Made by a program: the position numbers and the translations under genes. The notes beneath the pieces are model-generated. The model was not told the origin of the DNA, searched no databases, and saw nothing but the letters and a program-made list of their open reading frames with translations. Source: an uncultured Thermoanaerobaculum sp. (GTDB lineage: Bacteria > Acidobacteriota > Thermoanaerobaculia > Thermoanaerobaculales > Thermoanaerobaculaceae). From it: a stretch of DNA of 64,000 nt. Below are positions 51,231-60,237 of the stretch, piece after piece (the first letter of the stretch is position 1; each line of letters opens with the position of its first letter). The stretch is from positions 44,590 to 108,589 of the forward strand of contig CALHAH010000007.1 in the NCBI GenBank assembly GCA_937934115.1. The letters run 5' to 3'.

Positions 51231-52238
51231 ATGCTAAGCACGTTGTTGGCAGCTTTACTGGCTATTGGTGGTGATCTATTGCCTTACCCCGGTAGTGTTT
51301 ATGTCGGTAGCGTTACGAGCAAAGACGACACCCAATGTCACTTGGTTTTGTGGGAGGGCCTTGCTCCCTACCTGCCCTTGCTTACGGAAAGCGAGCAGAG
51401 GAAACTTGAAGCCATTCTCGATGATGTGAGGGCAAAGTGGTTCATTGATGATTCGTGGCCTCGCCGCGCAGCCCTTCTTTCCCCTTACCATCGCTTGCTT
51501 TATGACAGTGCAAAAGATTTACCTTTCCGCAGGAAGGCAGTCTTGCACCAGCAGTTTACGCTCACCTGTGGCGGTCAGCGAGTGCGTGGCGGCTTAGCTT
51601 GGTTCCCGCCCATGGGTGCCGGCGGTTTTTTGGTTTTAAAGCATACCGAGGCACCGGAGTATTTGGTGCTGGTAGATTTTGAGCCCCGGGCGAAGGAACA
51701 AATTGAGGAAATTAGCACCTTTGTGGCCAAGTACCGTGCAGAGCTGGAGAAGACAGAAAACCCCAACTCCCTGCCACCGGAACTGCAAAAGGAAGCTGTT
51801 CTTTTGCAGAAGCGTCTCTTTGAGAAAAGTGGGAAGCGCATTCAGTTTTGGGATGTGAACGGGATTGTTCTCCCGTCCTGCCCGGGCGCCTGTCCACCTG
51901 GGACCCTCACATACGCTTTCGCACAGCTTTCCCCGGAGGTGAGGCGTGCATGTAGCGCTGCGCTTGGCCTGCTGGCGGTTGGGGCTTCTTCGGAGAGCAA
52001 CGAGGCAACCCCCCGCGGCCGGCTTGTGCGTTTCTTGAACTCGTGGCCGGAGGAGCTGGGTGAAAACGCTTTCCTTGGCGTGCGGGAAGAGCTGAAAACT
52101 AGCCAAAGAGAGTTACTTTCCTTTTCACCACCAGAGGCCGAGACTATTGAGGAGCTGTGGGGACGAAAAAAGGTTGTGCTGCCGAGCTTCACTGGCGACG
52201 TGAAGAAATCAATACACGAGGTTATGAGAAGCTTTTGA
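51231..52238 (+). CDS. Exported protein, unknown (cassette B)
   Basis: 335 residues with a short signal (LSTLLAALLAIGG). Mixed alpha/beta with few Cys (DDTQCHLVLWEG, TLTCGGQ, SCPGACPPG). Long helix at about 160-205 (EQIEEISTFVAKYRAELEKT). C-terminal helical part (LVRFLNSWPEELGENAFLGVREEL). No family recognised and no clear similarity to the cassette A protein. It is downstream of Cys-rich protein B with a 9-base gap, so cotranscribed. Confidence 0.6.
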   Translation: MLSTLLAALLAIGGDLLPYPGSVYVGSVTSKDDTQCHLVLWEGLAPYLPLLTESEQRKLEAILDDVRAKWFIDDSWPRRAALLSPYHRLLYDSAKDLPFRRKAVLHQQFTLTCGGQRVRGGLAWFPPMGAGGFLVLKHTEAPEYLVLVDFEPRAKEQIEEISTFVAKYRAELEKTENPNSLPPELQKEAVLLQKRLFEKSGKRIQFWDVNGIVLPSCPGACPPGTLTYAFAQLSPEVRRACSAALGLLAVGASSESNEATPRGRLVRFLNSWPEELGENAFLGVREELKTSQRELLSFSPPEAETIEELWGRKKVVLPSFTGDVKKSIHEVMRSF

Positions 52239-52281
52239 GGCTTGGCTTCGCCATAGTACCTACTCCCAGTGTCCTTGATGA

Positions 52282-52318
52282 GCTGCCAGGAGGGATCACC
52301 TGGCGGCTTTTGTTTTAC
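52282..52318 (+). terminator. Terminator after cassette B
   Basis: GCTGCCAGG and CCTGGCGGC stem with AGGGATCA loop, then TTTTGTTTT. Confidence 0.75.
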
Positions 52319-52467
52319 GCCGAAACGTTGTGTCGCACACCTCTCCGGCAGCTTGCCCCGGGGGAGCGGGCCAAACCGAGGTACGCTCAAGACGTACGCA
52401 GGATATGGCCCTGCCTTTGGTTTTCGTTGGCTGAAGGGCGAATGCAGGAGAACAGCCGTGCATCCAC

Positions 52468-52485
52468 AAAAGAAATAATTCTTTT
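52468..52485. promoter_or_regulatory. Inverted repeat upstream of katG, candidate PerR/Fur-type operator
   Basis: AAAAGAA-ATAA-TTCTTTT: 7-bp arms, perfect, 58 bases before the katG ATG. AT-rich symmetric boxes of this kind are used by PerR/Fur regulators at katG in other bacteria. The remaining 52319-52467 shows no gene. Confidence 0.4.
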
Positions 52486-52543
52486 CCATTTTGTGTTTTC
52501 CTGTATGAGCCACGGGTAGTGGCAAAGAAAGGAGGACAGCGTT

Positions 52544-54736
52544 ATGAATCAACAGGAAGGGCAAGCAAAACCGTTGCAACGTGGGGCCTTGCGGCATACG
52601 GTGCTGGGCCATTTGGGGATCCGGCAGTGGTGGCCACAGCAACTCAACGTGGGGATTCTGTCCCAGCATTCGGAGAGGTCAAATCCGCTGGGCCGGGACT
52701 TTGATTACCGTAAGGCTTTTGCGGAGTTGGACTATTGGGCGCTAAAGCGGGACCTCGCCCAGCTCATGACCCAATCCCAGGAGTGGTGGCCGGCGGATTG
52801 GGGTCACTACGGGGGTCTGATGATCCGCATGGCGTGGCACTCAGCGGGTACCTACCGGATTTTTGACGGCCGGGGCGGCGGTTCCACCGGCGCCCAGCGC
52901 TTCATGCCGTTGGGAAGTTGGCCGGACAACGCCAACCTGGATAAAGCCCGCCGCTTGCTTTGGCCGATCAAAAAAAAGTACGGCAACAAGATCTCGTGGG
53001 CTGACCTCATGATCCTCGCGGGTAACGTGGCCCTGGAGACCATGGGTTTCAAGACCTTGGGTTTTGGCGGTGGCCGGGAGGACATCTGGGAACCCCCGGA
53101 AGACATTGACTGGGGTCCGGAAAGCGAGTGGCTGGGGGATCGGCGGCACGGTGAGCAGAGGGAGCTAGCCAAGCCGTACGCTGCGGTGCAAATGGGGCTG
53201 ATTTACGTCAACCCCGAGGGTCCTGAGGGCAAGCCTGATCCGGTGGCGGCCGCAAAGGATATTAGGGAAAGCTTCACGCGCATGGGGATGAACGACGAGG
53301 AAACCGTGGCCCTCATCGTCGGCGGTCATACCTTTGGCAAAGCCCATGGGGCGGTGCCCGCGTCCCATGTGGGGCCGGAACCGGAGGCGGCGCCCTTCGA
53401 ACAGGTGGGGTTGGGTTGGAAAAACACCGCCGGTAAAGGGCACAGCGAACACACCTACACCTCCGGGCTTGAGGGAGCTTGGACCCCCACACCCACTAAG
53501 TGGGACAACTCGTTTCTCGAAATTCTGTTTTCATACGAGTGGGAGCTGGCAAAAAGCCCAGCGGGGGCTTGGCAGTGGCATCCCAAAAACGTGCGGGAAG
53601 AGCATCTGGTGCCCGATGCCCACGTCCCTGGAAAGAAAAACCCGCCGTTTATGCTTACCACGGATCTTGCCTTGCGCTTTGACCCTATTTACGAACCCAT
53701 TGCCCGGCGATTTTGGCAGAACCCTAAAGAGCTGGAAGAAGCTTTTGCCAAGGCTTGGTTCAAACTCACGCACCGGGACATGGGCCCCAAAAGCCGTTAT
53801 TTGGGCCCAGAAGTTCCCCAGGAGGACTTTGTATGGCAAGACCCCCTTCCAAAGGTGGATGAGCCCCCCGTGGGGGCATCGGAAGTGAAACTTTTAAAGG
53901 AAAAGATCCTCAACTCGGGACTTTTGGCGCGGGATTTGGTGTACGTGGCTTGGTCAGCTGCCAGCACCTTCCGCAATTCCGACAAAAGGGGCGGGGCTAA
54001 CGGCGCTCGCATTCGCCTCTTGCCACAAAGAAATTGGGCGGTTAATGAACCGGAAACGCTTTCCAAGGTCCTCGCGGAGTTGGAAAAGATAAAAAACGAG
54101 TTTGAAGCTGCCAGCGGAAAGAAGGTCTCCTTGGCCGATCTCATCGTGCTGGGGGGTACGGCGGCAGTGGAGGAGGCAGCGCGAAAAGCCGGGTTTGCTG
54201 GGGATGTTGCCTTCTTCCCCGGCCGTGCGGATGCCAGCCAGGAGCAAACGGAGGTGGAGTTTTACGCGGTCATGGAACCCGAAGCCGATGGCTTTCGCAA
54301 CTTTCAAAAGGACGGCAGCGTCATTCCTCTGGAGGAAGCCTTGCTGGACAGGGCTCAACTCTTGAACCTCACGGCACCCGAGATGACAGTGCTGGTGGGA
54401 GGGTTGCGGGTGCTTGGTGCCGTGCACGGCGGTTCTTTGGGCGTCCTCACCCATCGCCTCGGGGTACTCAGCAACGACTTTTTCGTAAACCTCCTGGACA
54501 TGCGCTACGAATGGCGGGACCTCCACGGGGATGGGCGTTTGTACCAAGCCAGGGATCGTAACACTGGCCAGGTCGCTTGGACCGCTAGCCGTGCGGACTT
54601 AGTTTTCGCCGCTCACTCCCAGCTGCGGGCTTTGGCAGAGGTCTACGCTGCCGATGAAAACCAAGGGAAGTTCGTCCAAGACTTTCTGGCTGCCTGGTCT
54701 AAGGTCATGCATTTGGACCGTTTTGATTTGCACTGA
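52544..54736 (+). CDS. katG: Catalase-peroxidase
   Basis: 730 residues, the full two-domain KatG length. Distal heme pocket [11 protein letters not shown] (Arg, Trp, His), proximal [10 protein letters not shown], and LIYVNPEGP bearing the Tyr of the Met-Tyr-Trp adduct. The C-terminal domain repeats the peroxidase fold without heme ([27 protein letters not shown]). It removes H2O2 by catalase and peroxidase activities in the cytoplasm. GGAGGACAGCGTT precedes the ATG. Single-gene unit with terminator. Confidence 0.96.
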   Translation: MNQQEGQAKPLQRGALRHTVLGHLGIRQWWPQQLNVGILSQHSERSNPLGRDFDYRKAFAELDYWALKRDLAQLMTQSQEWWPADWGHYGGLMIRMAWHSAGTYRIFDGRGGGSTGAQRFMPLGSWPDNANLDKARRLLWPIKKKYGNKISWADLMILAGNVALETMGFKTLGFGGGREDIWEPPEDIDWGPESEWLGDRRHGEQRELAKPYAAVQMGLIYVNPEGPEGKPDPVAAAKDIRESFTRMGMNDEETVALIVGGHTFGKAHGAVPASHVGPEPEAAPFEQVGLGWKNTAGKGHSEHTYTSGLEGAWTPTPTKWDNSFLEILFSYEWELAKSPAGAWQWHPKNVREEHLVPDAHVPGKKNPPFMLTTDLALRFDPIYEPIARRFWQNPKELEEAFAKAWFKLTHRDMGPKSRYLGPEVPQEDFVWQDPLPKVDEPPVGASEVKLLKEKILNSGLLARDLVYVAWSAASTFRNSDKRGGANGARIRLLPQRNWAVNEPETLSKVLAELEKIKNEFEAASGKKVSLADLIVLGGTAAVEEAARKAGFAGDVAFFPGRADASQEQTEVEFYAVMEPEADGFRNFQKDGSVIPLEEALLDRAQLLNLTAPEMTVLVGGLRVLGAVHGGSLGVLTHRLGVLSNDFFVNLLDMRYEWRDLHGDGRLYQARDRNTGQVAWTASRADLVFAAHSQLRALAEVYAADENQGKFVQDFLAAWSKVMHLDRFDLH

Positions 54737-54761
54737 CTGGCGGTAGTACCTCGCGCTTTCC

Positions 54762-54785
54762 ACGCCGGGTTCTCCCGGCGTTTTT
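54762..54785 (+). terminator. Terminator after katG
   Basis: CGCCGGG-TTCT-CCCGGCG followed by five T. Confidence 0.85.
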
Positions 54786-54796
54786 GTTGTGTTTCC

Positions 54797-54864
54797 CACC
54801 CGTGCGGAGCGCGGGTCCCACATTTTGTGTTTCCAAACCCGCGCGGAGCGCGGCTCCGGCGTTT
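54797..54864. repeat. GC-rich palindromic intergenic repeat, copy 4
   Basis: CCCGTGCGGAGCGCGGGTCC, CACATTTTGTGTTTCC and AACCCGCGCGGAGCGCGG fill the gap between katG and the convergent FAA hydrolase gene. Two palindromes are joined by the same CACATTTTGTG-type link seen at 3.6 kb. Confidence 0.75.
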
Positions 54865-54885
54865 TTCGTCAAAGCGCGCGCAACG

Positions 54886-55665
54886 CTAGTCCAAACCCAC
54901 CTGGGAGAAGGTTGCTACCCCATGGGTTAAGGTTCCCACTTCCGGAATGATCACCTCCACTGCGTCGCCAGGACGCAAAGGGCCGACGCCGGGCGGGGTG
55001 CCGGTGGAAATGAGGTCGCCGGGCTGGAGAGTCATGATGCGGGAAATGAAGGCTACCACTTCCGCCACTGTGAAGATCATGTCCGAGGTGCTGCCCTTCT
55101 GCCGCACCTCCCCGTTGACCTTCAAGGTGAGGGTGAGGTTTTGCGGGTCGGCAATGTCGGTTTCGAGGAAAGGGCCCACGGGACAAAAGGTGTCGTAGCC
55201 TTTGGCCCGCGCGTACACTTTTTCCCGCCGCTGGATATCCCGAGCGGTGACGTCGTCCAGGCAGGTGTAGCCGAGAACGTAGGTCAAAGCTTCCTCAACT
55301 TTTACGTTTTTAGCGGGTTTGGCAACAACCAAGGCCAGCTCACCCTCGTGTTCCACCTGCTGGGAGTCGGGGGGGAGGATCACGGTACCGCCAGGGGATA
55401 GGAGTGCTTGCGGGCTTTTCAAAAAGAGCAGGGGTTCACTGGGAAGGTCTTTGCCCATTTCCTGGGCGTGGGCACGGTAGTTCAAACCCACACAGACAAT
55501 TTTCGTGGGCTCGGCCGGAGGCAAGAGCTGCGCTTCCAGCAGGGGGATACTCCCGCCAAGAGGCTGAGGATCTTGCCATGGAGCGGCCGAAAGCAACGTG
55601 ATGCGGTCTTCTGCCACAATGCCCCACCGTGCTTGTCCCGCTACCAAAACACGTGCCAGCTTCAT
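54886..55665 (-). CDS. Fumarylacetoacetate hydrolase family protein
   Basis: 259 residues. CVGLNYRAHAQEMG, EHEGELALVVAKPAKNV and TCLDDVTARDIQRRE supply the metal-binding Glu/Glu/Asp; KGYDTFCPVGPFL and DLISTGTPPGVGPLRPGD complete the FAH fold. Family members hydrolyse or decarboxylate beta-diketo acids (oxaloacetate decarboxylase, acylpyruvase, aromatic degradation). With no catabolic neighbours, an acylpyruvase/oxaloacetate role is the most neutral guess. It overlaps the channel gene by 4 bases. Confidence 0.9.
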   Translation of the reverse strand: MKLARVLVAGQARWGIVAEDRITLLSAAPWQDPQPLGGSIPLLEAQLLPPAEPTKIVCVGLNYRAHAQEMGKDLPSEPLLFLKSPQALLSPGGTVILPPDSQQVEHEGELALVVAKPAKNVKVEEALTYVLGYTCLDDVTARDIQRREKVYARAKGYDTFCPVGPFLETDIADPQNLTLTLKVNGEVRQKGSTSDMIFTVAEVVAFISRIMTLQPGDLISTGTPPGVGPLRPGDAVEVIIPEVGTLTHGVATFSQVGLD

Positions 55666-56609
55666 CTCTCCCCTCCCTTGGGGTTGGTTTCCAGCAACAA
55701 CGCCGTTTCAAAGGCCTCCAGGCTTGCCTTCGTGCCCATAACCACCAGCGTGTCGCTTGATTGGAACTTACGGCGCAAGTCTCGTTCCTGCAAACTTTTG
55801 CTCTCCAAGGGGCTGTTTTGTTCAATGGCCACTTCTTCCAGCTCCAAGCCTTGGCCCTTGGGACCTAAGGAAAGCTCTAAGAAGTCCACTACCGCCGGCT
55901 TGGTGAGGACAGGGACCAACCGTACGCCGCCCAGGCGATAGGGGTTGACCACGCGGTTGGCACCTGCCCGCAAAAGCCGCTGCTCAGCGCCGTCTTCGGA
56001 AGCACGGGCGACGATGAAAAGGTTGGGGTTTACGGAGCGGGCGGTGAGCACCGTGTACGCGTTGTGGGCGTCGTCGGCCAGGCAGGCCACCAAGCCACGG
56101 GCACGCGCAACCCCAGCAGTGATGAGCACTTCTTCCTGAGTAGCGTCCCCGCGCACCACGGGGACCCCCAATGCATCAAGAGAAGCCACCTTTTCAGGGT
56201 TTTTCTCCACCACCACCAAAGGGCGGCCAGCTTGCCGAAGGGCTTCCACCACGGCTTTCCCCATGCGCCCATAACCGCAAATCACCTCGTGGTCCCGCAC
56301 GCGGTCTAGCATACGCGAGCGCCGCATCCTCCCCAAGACCCGGCGTATTTCGCCTTCCAGCATGGAGCGCCCGATTTCAGTGGCCACTACGAAAATAAGA
56401 CCCAGCCCCGCCACCAGCAGCAACACGGTAAAGGCTTGAACTTGACGGGAAAGGGGAAACACCTCGCGGAAACCCACGGTTGTGATGGTAATGACGGTCA
56501 TGTAAAAGGCATCCCACATAGGCGCGCCTTCAATGAGGTGGTACCCCAAAGTTCCACTGGCAAGCACTGCCAGCAAAAACGAAAAGCCGTACGTCAATCG
56601 CCGCCGCAC
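55662..56609 (-). CDS. Potassium channel with RCK (TrkA-N/TrkA-C) domains
   Basis: 315 residues. Two membrane helices flank a pore loop with TITTVGFREVF; the filter is TVGF rather than TVGYG. The RCK_N domain follows: VICGYGRMGKAVVEALRQ (nucleotide-binding), VVRGDATQEEVL, LVACLADDAHNAYTVLTAR. TrkA_C is at about 235-305. This is a ligand-gated K+ channel of the MthK/Kch type in the cytoplasmic membrane. The altered filter may relax selectivity. Coupled to the FAH gene by overlap. Confidence 0.85.
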   Translation of the reverse strand: MRRRLTYGFSFLLAVLASGTLGYHLIEGAPMWDAFYMTVITITTVGFREVFPLSRQVQAFTVLLLVAGLGLIFVVATEIGRSMLEGEIRRVLGRMRRSRMLDRVRDHEVICGYGRMGKAVVEALRQAGRPLVVVEKNPEKVASLDALGVPVVRGDATQEEVLITAGVARARGLVACLADDAHNAYTVLTARSVNPNLFIVARASEDGAEQRLLRAGANRVVNPYRLGGVRLVPVLTKPAVVDFLELSLGPKGQGLELEEVAIEQNSPLESKSLQERDLRRKFQSSDTLVVMGTKASLEAFETALLLETNPKGGER

Positions 56610-56643
56610 GGGGGTGCAGTGTAAACGCGCGCAAAGCTTTCCG

Positions 56644-57465
56644 CTAGTTGCGCTGCAAACAGAAACGTACTATCTCCTGGAAAAGGCCACTGCCGCCTTC
56701 CGCCAGCACCGAATGCGCCGCGCCAGGCACTAGGCGAAAGCGGGCGTCCGGAAGGGCTTCCGCAATTTCCTTGGTGTAGGCTGCCGAAACCAAGGGGTCT
56801 AGCTCACCGGCAATGACCAGGGCGGGGCAGCGTATTTGCCCAAGGATGGGGCGCAGATCCCACCCTTGACGGAGGTGGGCAAGCTGAGCGAGGGCACCGG
56901 GCACGTCCTCAGGGGGCAAGCTGTAAAGCCGCGCCGCGGTGTCCACAAACCCCGGGAAGCGGTCGGTAAACTGCGGGGAAAAGGCAAAGGCCATGAGGGC
57001 GTGTGCGGCCTCTTGCGGTGGCAGCTGGAAAATGCTAGCGAAGAAGGCCAGTACCCGTTCCCCGTGGGGGGTGAGACGGGCGGCGGAGGAAGCCACCACC
57101 AAACGGTGCACACGGGAGGGAAACCGGAACGCCAGGTGGCAGGCCACCAATCCTCCCATGGAAACGCCCACGACCGCTGCGCTTGCCATGCCTTCCGCGG
57201 CTAAGACCGCAGCGCCGTCCTCCGCAGAGCCCGCCAACGTGAACGGGGCCCCGCCGGGAGAACGACCGATGCCGCGATGATCGTAAGCCAGCACCGTAAA
57301 GTGCTCCGCCAGCAGGCGCGGCAGCTCGCCCCAAAGCGTGGTGCGGGACCCCAAGCCGGCGATGAGCAAGAGGGGCGGTTTTCCCGCCCCCCAAACCTCG
57401 TAACCCACTTGTCCCCGTGGCCCCCGCAACGTCTTGCGCTGGGGGGCAAACGCCCCTGGATTCAC
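56644..57465 (-). CDS. Alpha/beta-hydrolase
   Basis: 273 residues from a GTG that overlaps the trxA stop (GTGA); upstream reading is a shadow of trxA. LLLIAGLGSRTTLW (oxyanion), YDHRGIGRS, nucleophile VVGVSMGGLVACH, acid IAGELDPLVS, base PGAAHSVLAEG. This layout is close to 3-oxoadipate enol-lactonase (PcaD)-like hydrolases, but no aromatic pathway is nearby, so the substrate is unknown. Cytoplasmic. Confidence 0.87.
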   Translation of the reverse strand: MNPGAFAPQRKTLRGPRGQVGYEVWGAGKPPLLLIAGLGSRTTLWGELPRLLAEHFTVLAYDHRGIGRSPGGAPFTLAGSAEDGAAVLAAEGMASAAVVGVSMGGLVACHLAFRFPSRVHRLVVASSAARLTPHGERVLAFFASIFQLPPQEAAHALMAFAFSPQFTDRFPGFVDTAARLYSLPPEDVPGALAQLAHLRQGWDLRPILGQIRCPALVIAGELDPLVSAAYTKEIAEALPDARFRLVPGAAHSVLAEGGSGLFQEIVRFCLQRN

Positions 57466-57791
57466 GCGAGAAGGGCCTCCAGTTTGCTCTGCAGGACTTT
57501 CTTGTCCACCGCACCCACTACCCGATCCACCACCTTGCCGTCCTTGAAAAACAAAAGCGTAGGGATGGACTGAATGCCAAAACGGATGGCAGTTTGCCGG
57601 TTTTGGTCCACATCTAGCTTGGCAACGATGGCTTTGCCCGCGTACTCTTGGGCCAGTGCCTCCACGTGGGGGGCAATGGTGCGGCAGGGACCGCACCAAA
57701 CTGCCCAAAAGTCCACCATGGCGGGCTTCCCGCCGTTGAGGATTTTCTCATCAAAATCTTGGTCGGTGACTTGAATTGCGTTACCAGCCAT
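57462..57791 (-). CDS. trxA: Thioredoxin
   Basis: 109 residues from the ATG at 57791, preceded by AAGGAGG. Active site VDFWAVWCGPCRTIAP, cis-Pro in SIPTLLFFKDG. No signal peptide, so cytoplasmic disulfide reductase. It leads the alpha/beta-hydrolase gene in a two-gene unit and is divergent from ksgA by 55 bases. Confidence 0.95.
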   Translation of the reverse strand: MAGNAIQVTDQDFDEKILNGGKPAMVDFWAVWCGPCRTIAPHVEALAQEYAGKAIVAKLDVDQNRQTAIRFGIQSIPTLLFFKDGKVVDRVVGAVDKKVLQSKLEALLA

Positions 57792-57846
57792 AAAGCCTCC
57801 TTGCACTCCCCGTTTCCCGGGTGCGCTATTGTAGCAGGGAAGGGGT

Positions 57847-58626
57847 ATGGGCCGAGGGAAACGTCAAAGGCTTGGGCAGCATTTCCTCCGCGACGGCCGG
57901 ATTGCCGCAGCCATTGCTGCTTCGGTGCCGGAACAGCCCCCTCGCGTGCTGGAGGTGGGCCCCGGCAAGGGAGCACTTACCGCCAGGCTTCTGGCGCGCT
58001 TCCCCCGGGTGCATACGGTGGAGCTAGATCCTGCCTTTGCCACAAGCCTCAAGGAGCGTTTGGGGGATCCGCAGGGGCTGGAGGTGAGGCTGGGGGACGC
58101 GTTGCAGCTGGACCTTGAGGCTTTGGCCGGGGAAGGCCCTTGGAACGTGGCGGCTAACTTGCCGTACAGCGTGGCCACGCCCATCATCCGCCGGCTCCTT
58201 TGGGCCGGGGAAACCTTTCCCACCTTGGTGGTCATGGTGCAAAAGGAGGTGGCCCTACGCATGCTGGCTCCTCCGGGATGCCGGGAGCGGGGGGCTTTGT
58301 CGGTGGAAATCCAGCTTTTGGCCGACGGGGAGCTTTTGTTCACTGTGCCGCCTCGCTGTTTTTCGCCGCCGCCCAAGGTGGTTTCGGCGGTGGTGAAGCT
58401 TACAAGCCACCGCAAAGCCCCGGAAGAGACGGTGGAAAAAGCGGTGGCCCTTGCCCGGAAGGCCTTTTCCCATCGTCGGAAAAAGCTGGCCAACGCCCTG
58501 GGCGCTGCGGCTGGGGATGTGGGTGCTTGGTTGCAAAGGGCGGGGGTTTCCGGAGATGTGCGCCCGCAGGACGTGACCCTTAGCCAGTGGCTTTCCCTGG
58601 CAGACACCTGGGAGGAACAGCTGTGA
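57847..58626 (+). CDS. rsmA: 16S rRNA dimethyladenosine transferase
   Basis: 259 residues. QRLGQHFLRD at the start, SAM-binding VLEVGPGKGALTARLL, VELDPAF, GDALQLDL and the catalytic NLPYSVATPII. FSPPPKVVSAVV and the C-terminal RRKKLANAL are also family-typical. It dimethylates two adenines near the 16S rRNA 3' end. The stop overlaps the RNase J gene start. Confidence 0.95.
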   Translation: MGRGKRQRLGQHFLRDGRIAAAIAASVPEQPPRVLEVGPGKGALTARLLARFPRVHTVELDPAFATSLKERLGDPQGLEVRLGDALQLDLEALAGEGPWNVAANLPYSVATPIIRRLLWAGETFPTLVVMVQKEVALRMLAPPGCRERGALSVEIQLLADGELLFTVPPRCFSPPPKVVSAVVKLTSHRKAPEETVEKAVALARKAFSHRRKKLANALGAAAGDVGAWLQRAGVSGDVRPQDVTLSQWLSLADTWEEQL

Positions 58627-60236
58627 GCCTTACCTTTTGGCCGGTAGGGGGGTGGGGAGAGTTTGGTGCCAACTGTTTGGTGCTTGATTTGCCCTCCGGG
58701 TTTCGCCTGGTCGTCGATACCGGCGTGGCGTTGGGCACGCTGGAGGAGTACGGCGTGAGCTACGAGGTGCCGGACTTCACTGCCCTGGGGGATATACCCC
58801 CGGCCATTGCCCTCCTCACCCATGCCCACGACGACCACCTTAAGGGCTTGCCTTTCTTTGCGGAGGCTTTTCCGCAAACGTCAGTGGCGGCGGCCCCGAC
58901 CACCTGGCCATGGATACGCAGGGCTTTGGGAGAGCCTCGCGAGGGTGTGGTTTTGGGGAAAGACCCCGTGACCTTTGACGGGGTTCGGGTAGAAGCCCTT
59001 CCGGTTTCCCATTCCATTCCCGGGACCGTGGTTCTTCGCTTGCAAACCAGTTGGGGCACGGTGGTGGTGGCTACGGATTTTCGCTTGGCACCGTCGGCCC
59101 TGGGCGAAACCACGAACGTAGAAGTGCTAGCCCAGTGGGGCAGGGAAGGGGTTGACGTGTTGTTTTTGGATGCCACCAACACCCTGGTGGCAACGCCTCC
59201 CCCCAAAGAAGAGGTGGTGGCCGCAACGCTTGCGCAGCTGGTGGCGGAAGCCCCGGGGGCGGTGGTGGCCGTGAGCTTTGCTTCCCATGCGGGCAGGTTT
59301 TACCAGCTGGTGCAAGCGGCGCGGGCAGCTGGGAAAGTAGTCATTCCTTTAGGTCGCGGCATCGAGGAAATGCTCAGCGTGCACTTGGACCAGGGTACCT
59401 TTTCGCTTCCCTTGGGGGTGGTGCGCTCCTCGCGGGAAATGGCAAGACTCCCAAGGGAAAAGCTGGTGCTTGTGGTTACTGGTTCGCAGGGGGAGCCCAC
59501 CTCCGTGTTTCCTCGCCTGGCCATGGATGAGCTGCCGGCCTTTAAGCTGGCGCCCGGAGATGTGGTGATCCATGCCGCGCGCGTCATTCCCGGTAACGAG
59601 AAGCGCTTGGATCACATCTTCGACCACTGTGTACGACGGGGGGCACGGGTGGTGACCGCCCACGAGGCACCTACCCACGCCTCCGGTCATGCACCGGCGC
59701 CGGAGCTCAGCAGCGCGCTGGAGCTTTTGCGCCCGCGGTGGGTGGTGCCCATCCACGGCCGGCTCCGGCAGCTTTCGGAACTCCAGCGCTTGGCCTTGGG
59801 CTTTGGGGCGCGGTCGCTGGTGGCCGAGAACGGCAGGGTGCTGCGCTACGGGGGGGGTGTTTTGGAAGAAACCGGGGAGTTGCGGCCGGTGGGGCGCCTT
59901 TTGGTGGATGCCGATCAGGAAACGTTGGACTCGGCGGTGGTTTGGGAGCGCAAGGCTGCGGCCAAGGGAGGTGTGGTGGTGGCGGTGGCGGCTATTCCCA
60001 ATGACCCGGGAGTTGCCTTGCCCAACCCCCACATTGAGTGTTTTGGCTTACGGCTTCCCGGTGTCAACCGGGCCCATCTGGCCGCTGAATTGGGGGGCTA
60101 TTTGCGGCAGGACACCTCGCCACTGGGAAAGGACCCCGAAAATGTGCGGGCTAAAATGCAAACATGGTTAGGCAGCGAGCTTCGCAAGCGCTTGGGAAAA
60201 AAACCGCGGGTGGTGGCCCTCACCGTGGAGCTTTAG
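58623..60236 (+). CDS. rnj: Ribonuclease J family metallo-beta-lactamase RNase
   Basis: 537 residues from a GTG overlapping the rsmA stop (GTGA). Metallo-beta-lactamase motif LTHAHDDHLKGLPFF, beta-CASP region with VTGSQGEPTSVFPRLA and RVIPGNEK, then THASGHAPAPELSSALELLR and VVPIHGRLRQL, the RNase J signature. A C-terminal domain (about 440-537) completes the length. RNase J has 5'-exo and endonuclease activity in mRNA decay. N-terminal GGWGEFGANCLVLD follows the family GGxxEIGxN pattern in altered form. Confidence 0.9.
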   Translation: MSLTFWPVGGWGEFGANCLVLDLPSGFRLVVDTGVALGTLEEYGVSYEVPDFTALGDIPPAIALLTHAHDDHLKGLPFFAEAFPQTSVAAAPTTWPWIRRALGEPREGVVLGKDPVTFDGVRVEALPVSHSIPGTVVLRLQTSWGTVVVATDFRLAPSALGETTNVEVLAQWGREGVDVLFLDATNTLVATPPPKEEVVAATLAQLVAEAPGAVVAVSFASHAGRFYQLVQAARAAGKVVIPLGRGIEEMLSVHLDQGTFSLPLGVVRSSREMARLPREKLVLVVTGSQGEPTSVFPRLAMDELPAFKLAPGDVVIHAARVIPGNEKRLDHIFDHCVRRGARVVTAHEAPTHASGHAPAPELSSALELLRPRWVVPIHGRLRQLSELQRLALGFGARSLVAENGRVLRYGGGVLEETGELRPVGRLLVDADQETLDSAVVWERKAAAKGGVVVAVAAIPNDPGVALPNPHIECFGLRLPGVNRAHLAAELGGYLRQDTSPLGKDPENVRAKMQTWLGSELRKRLGKKPRVVALTVEL

Positions 60237-60237
60237 C

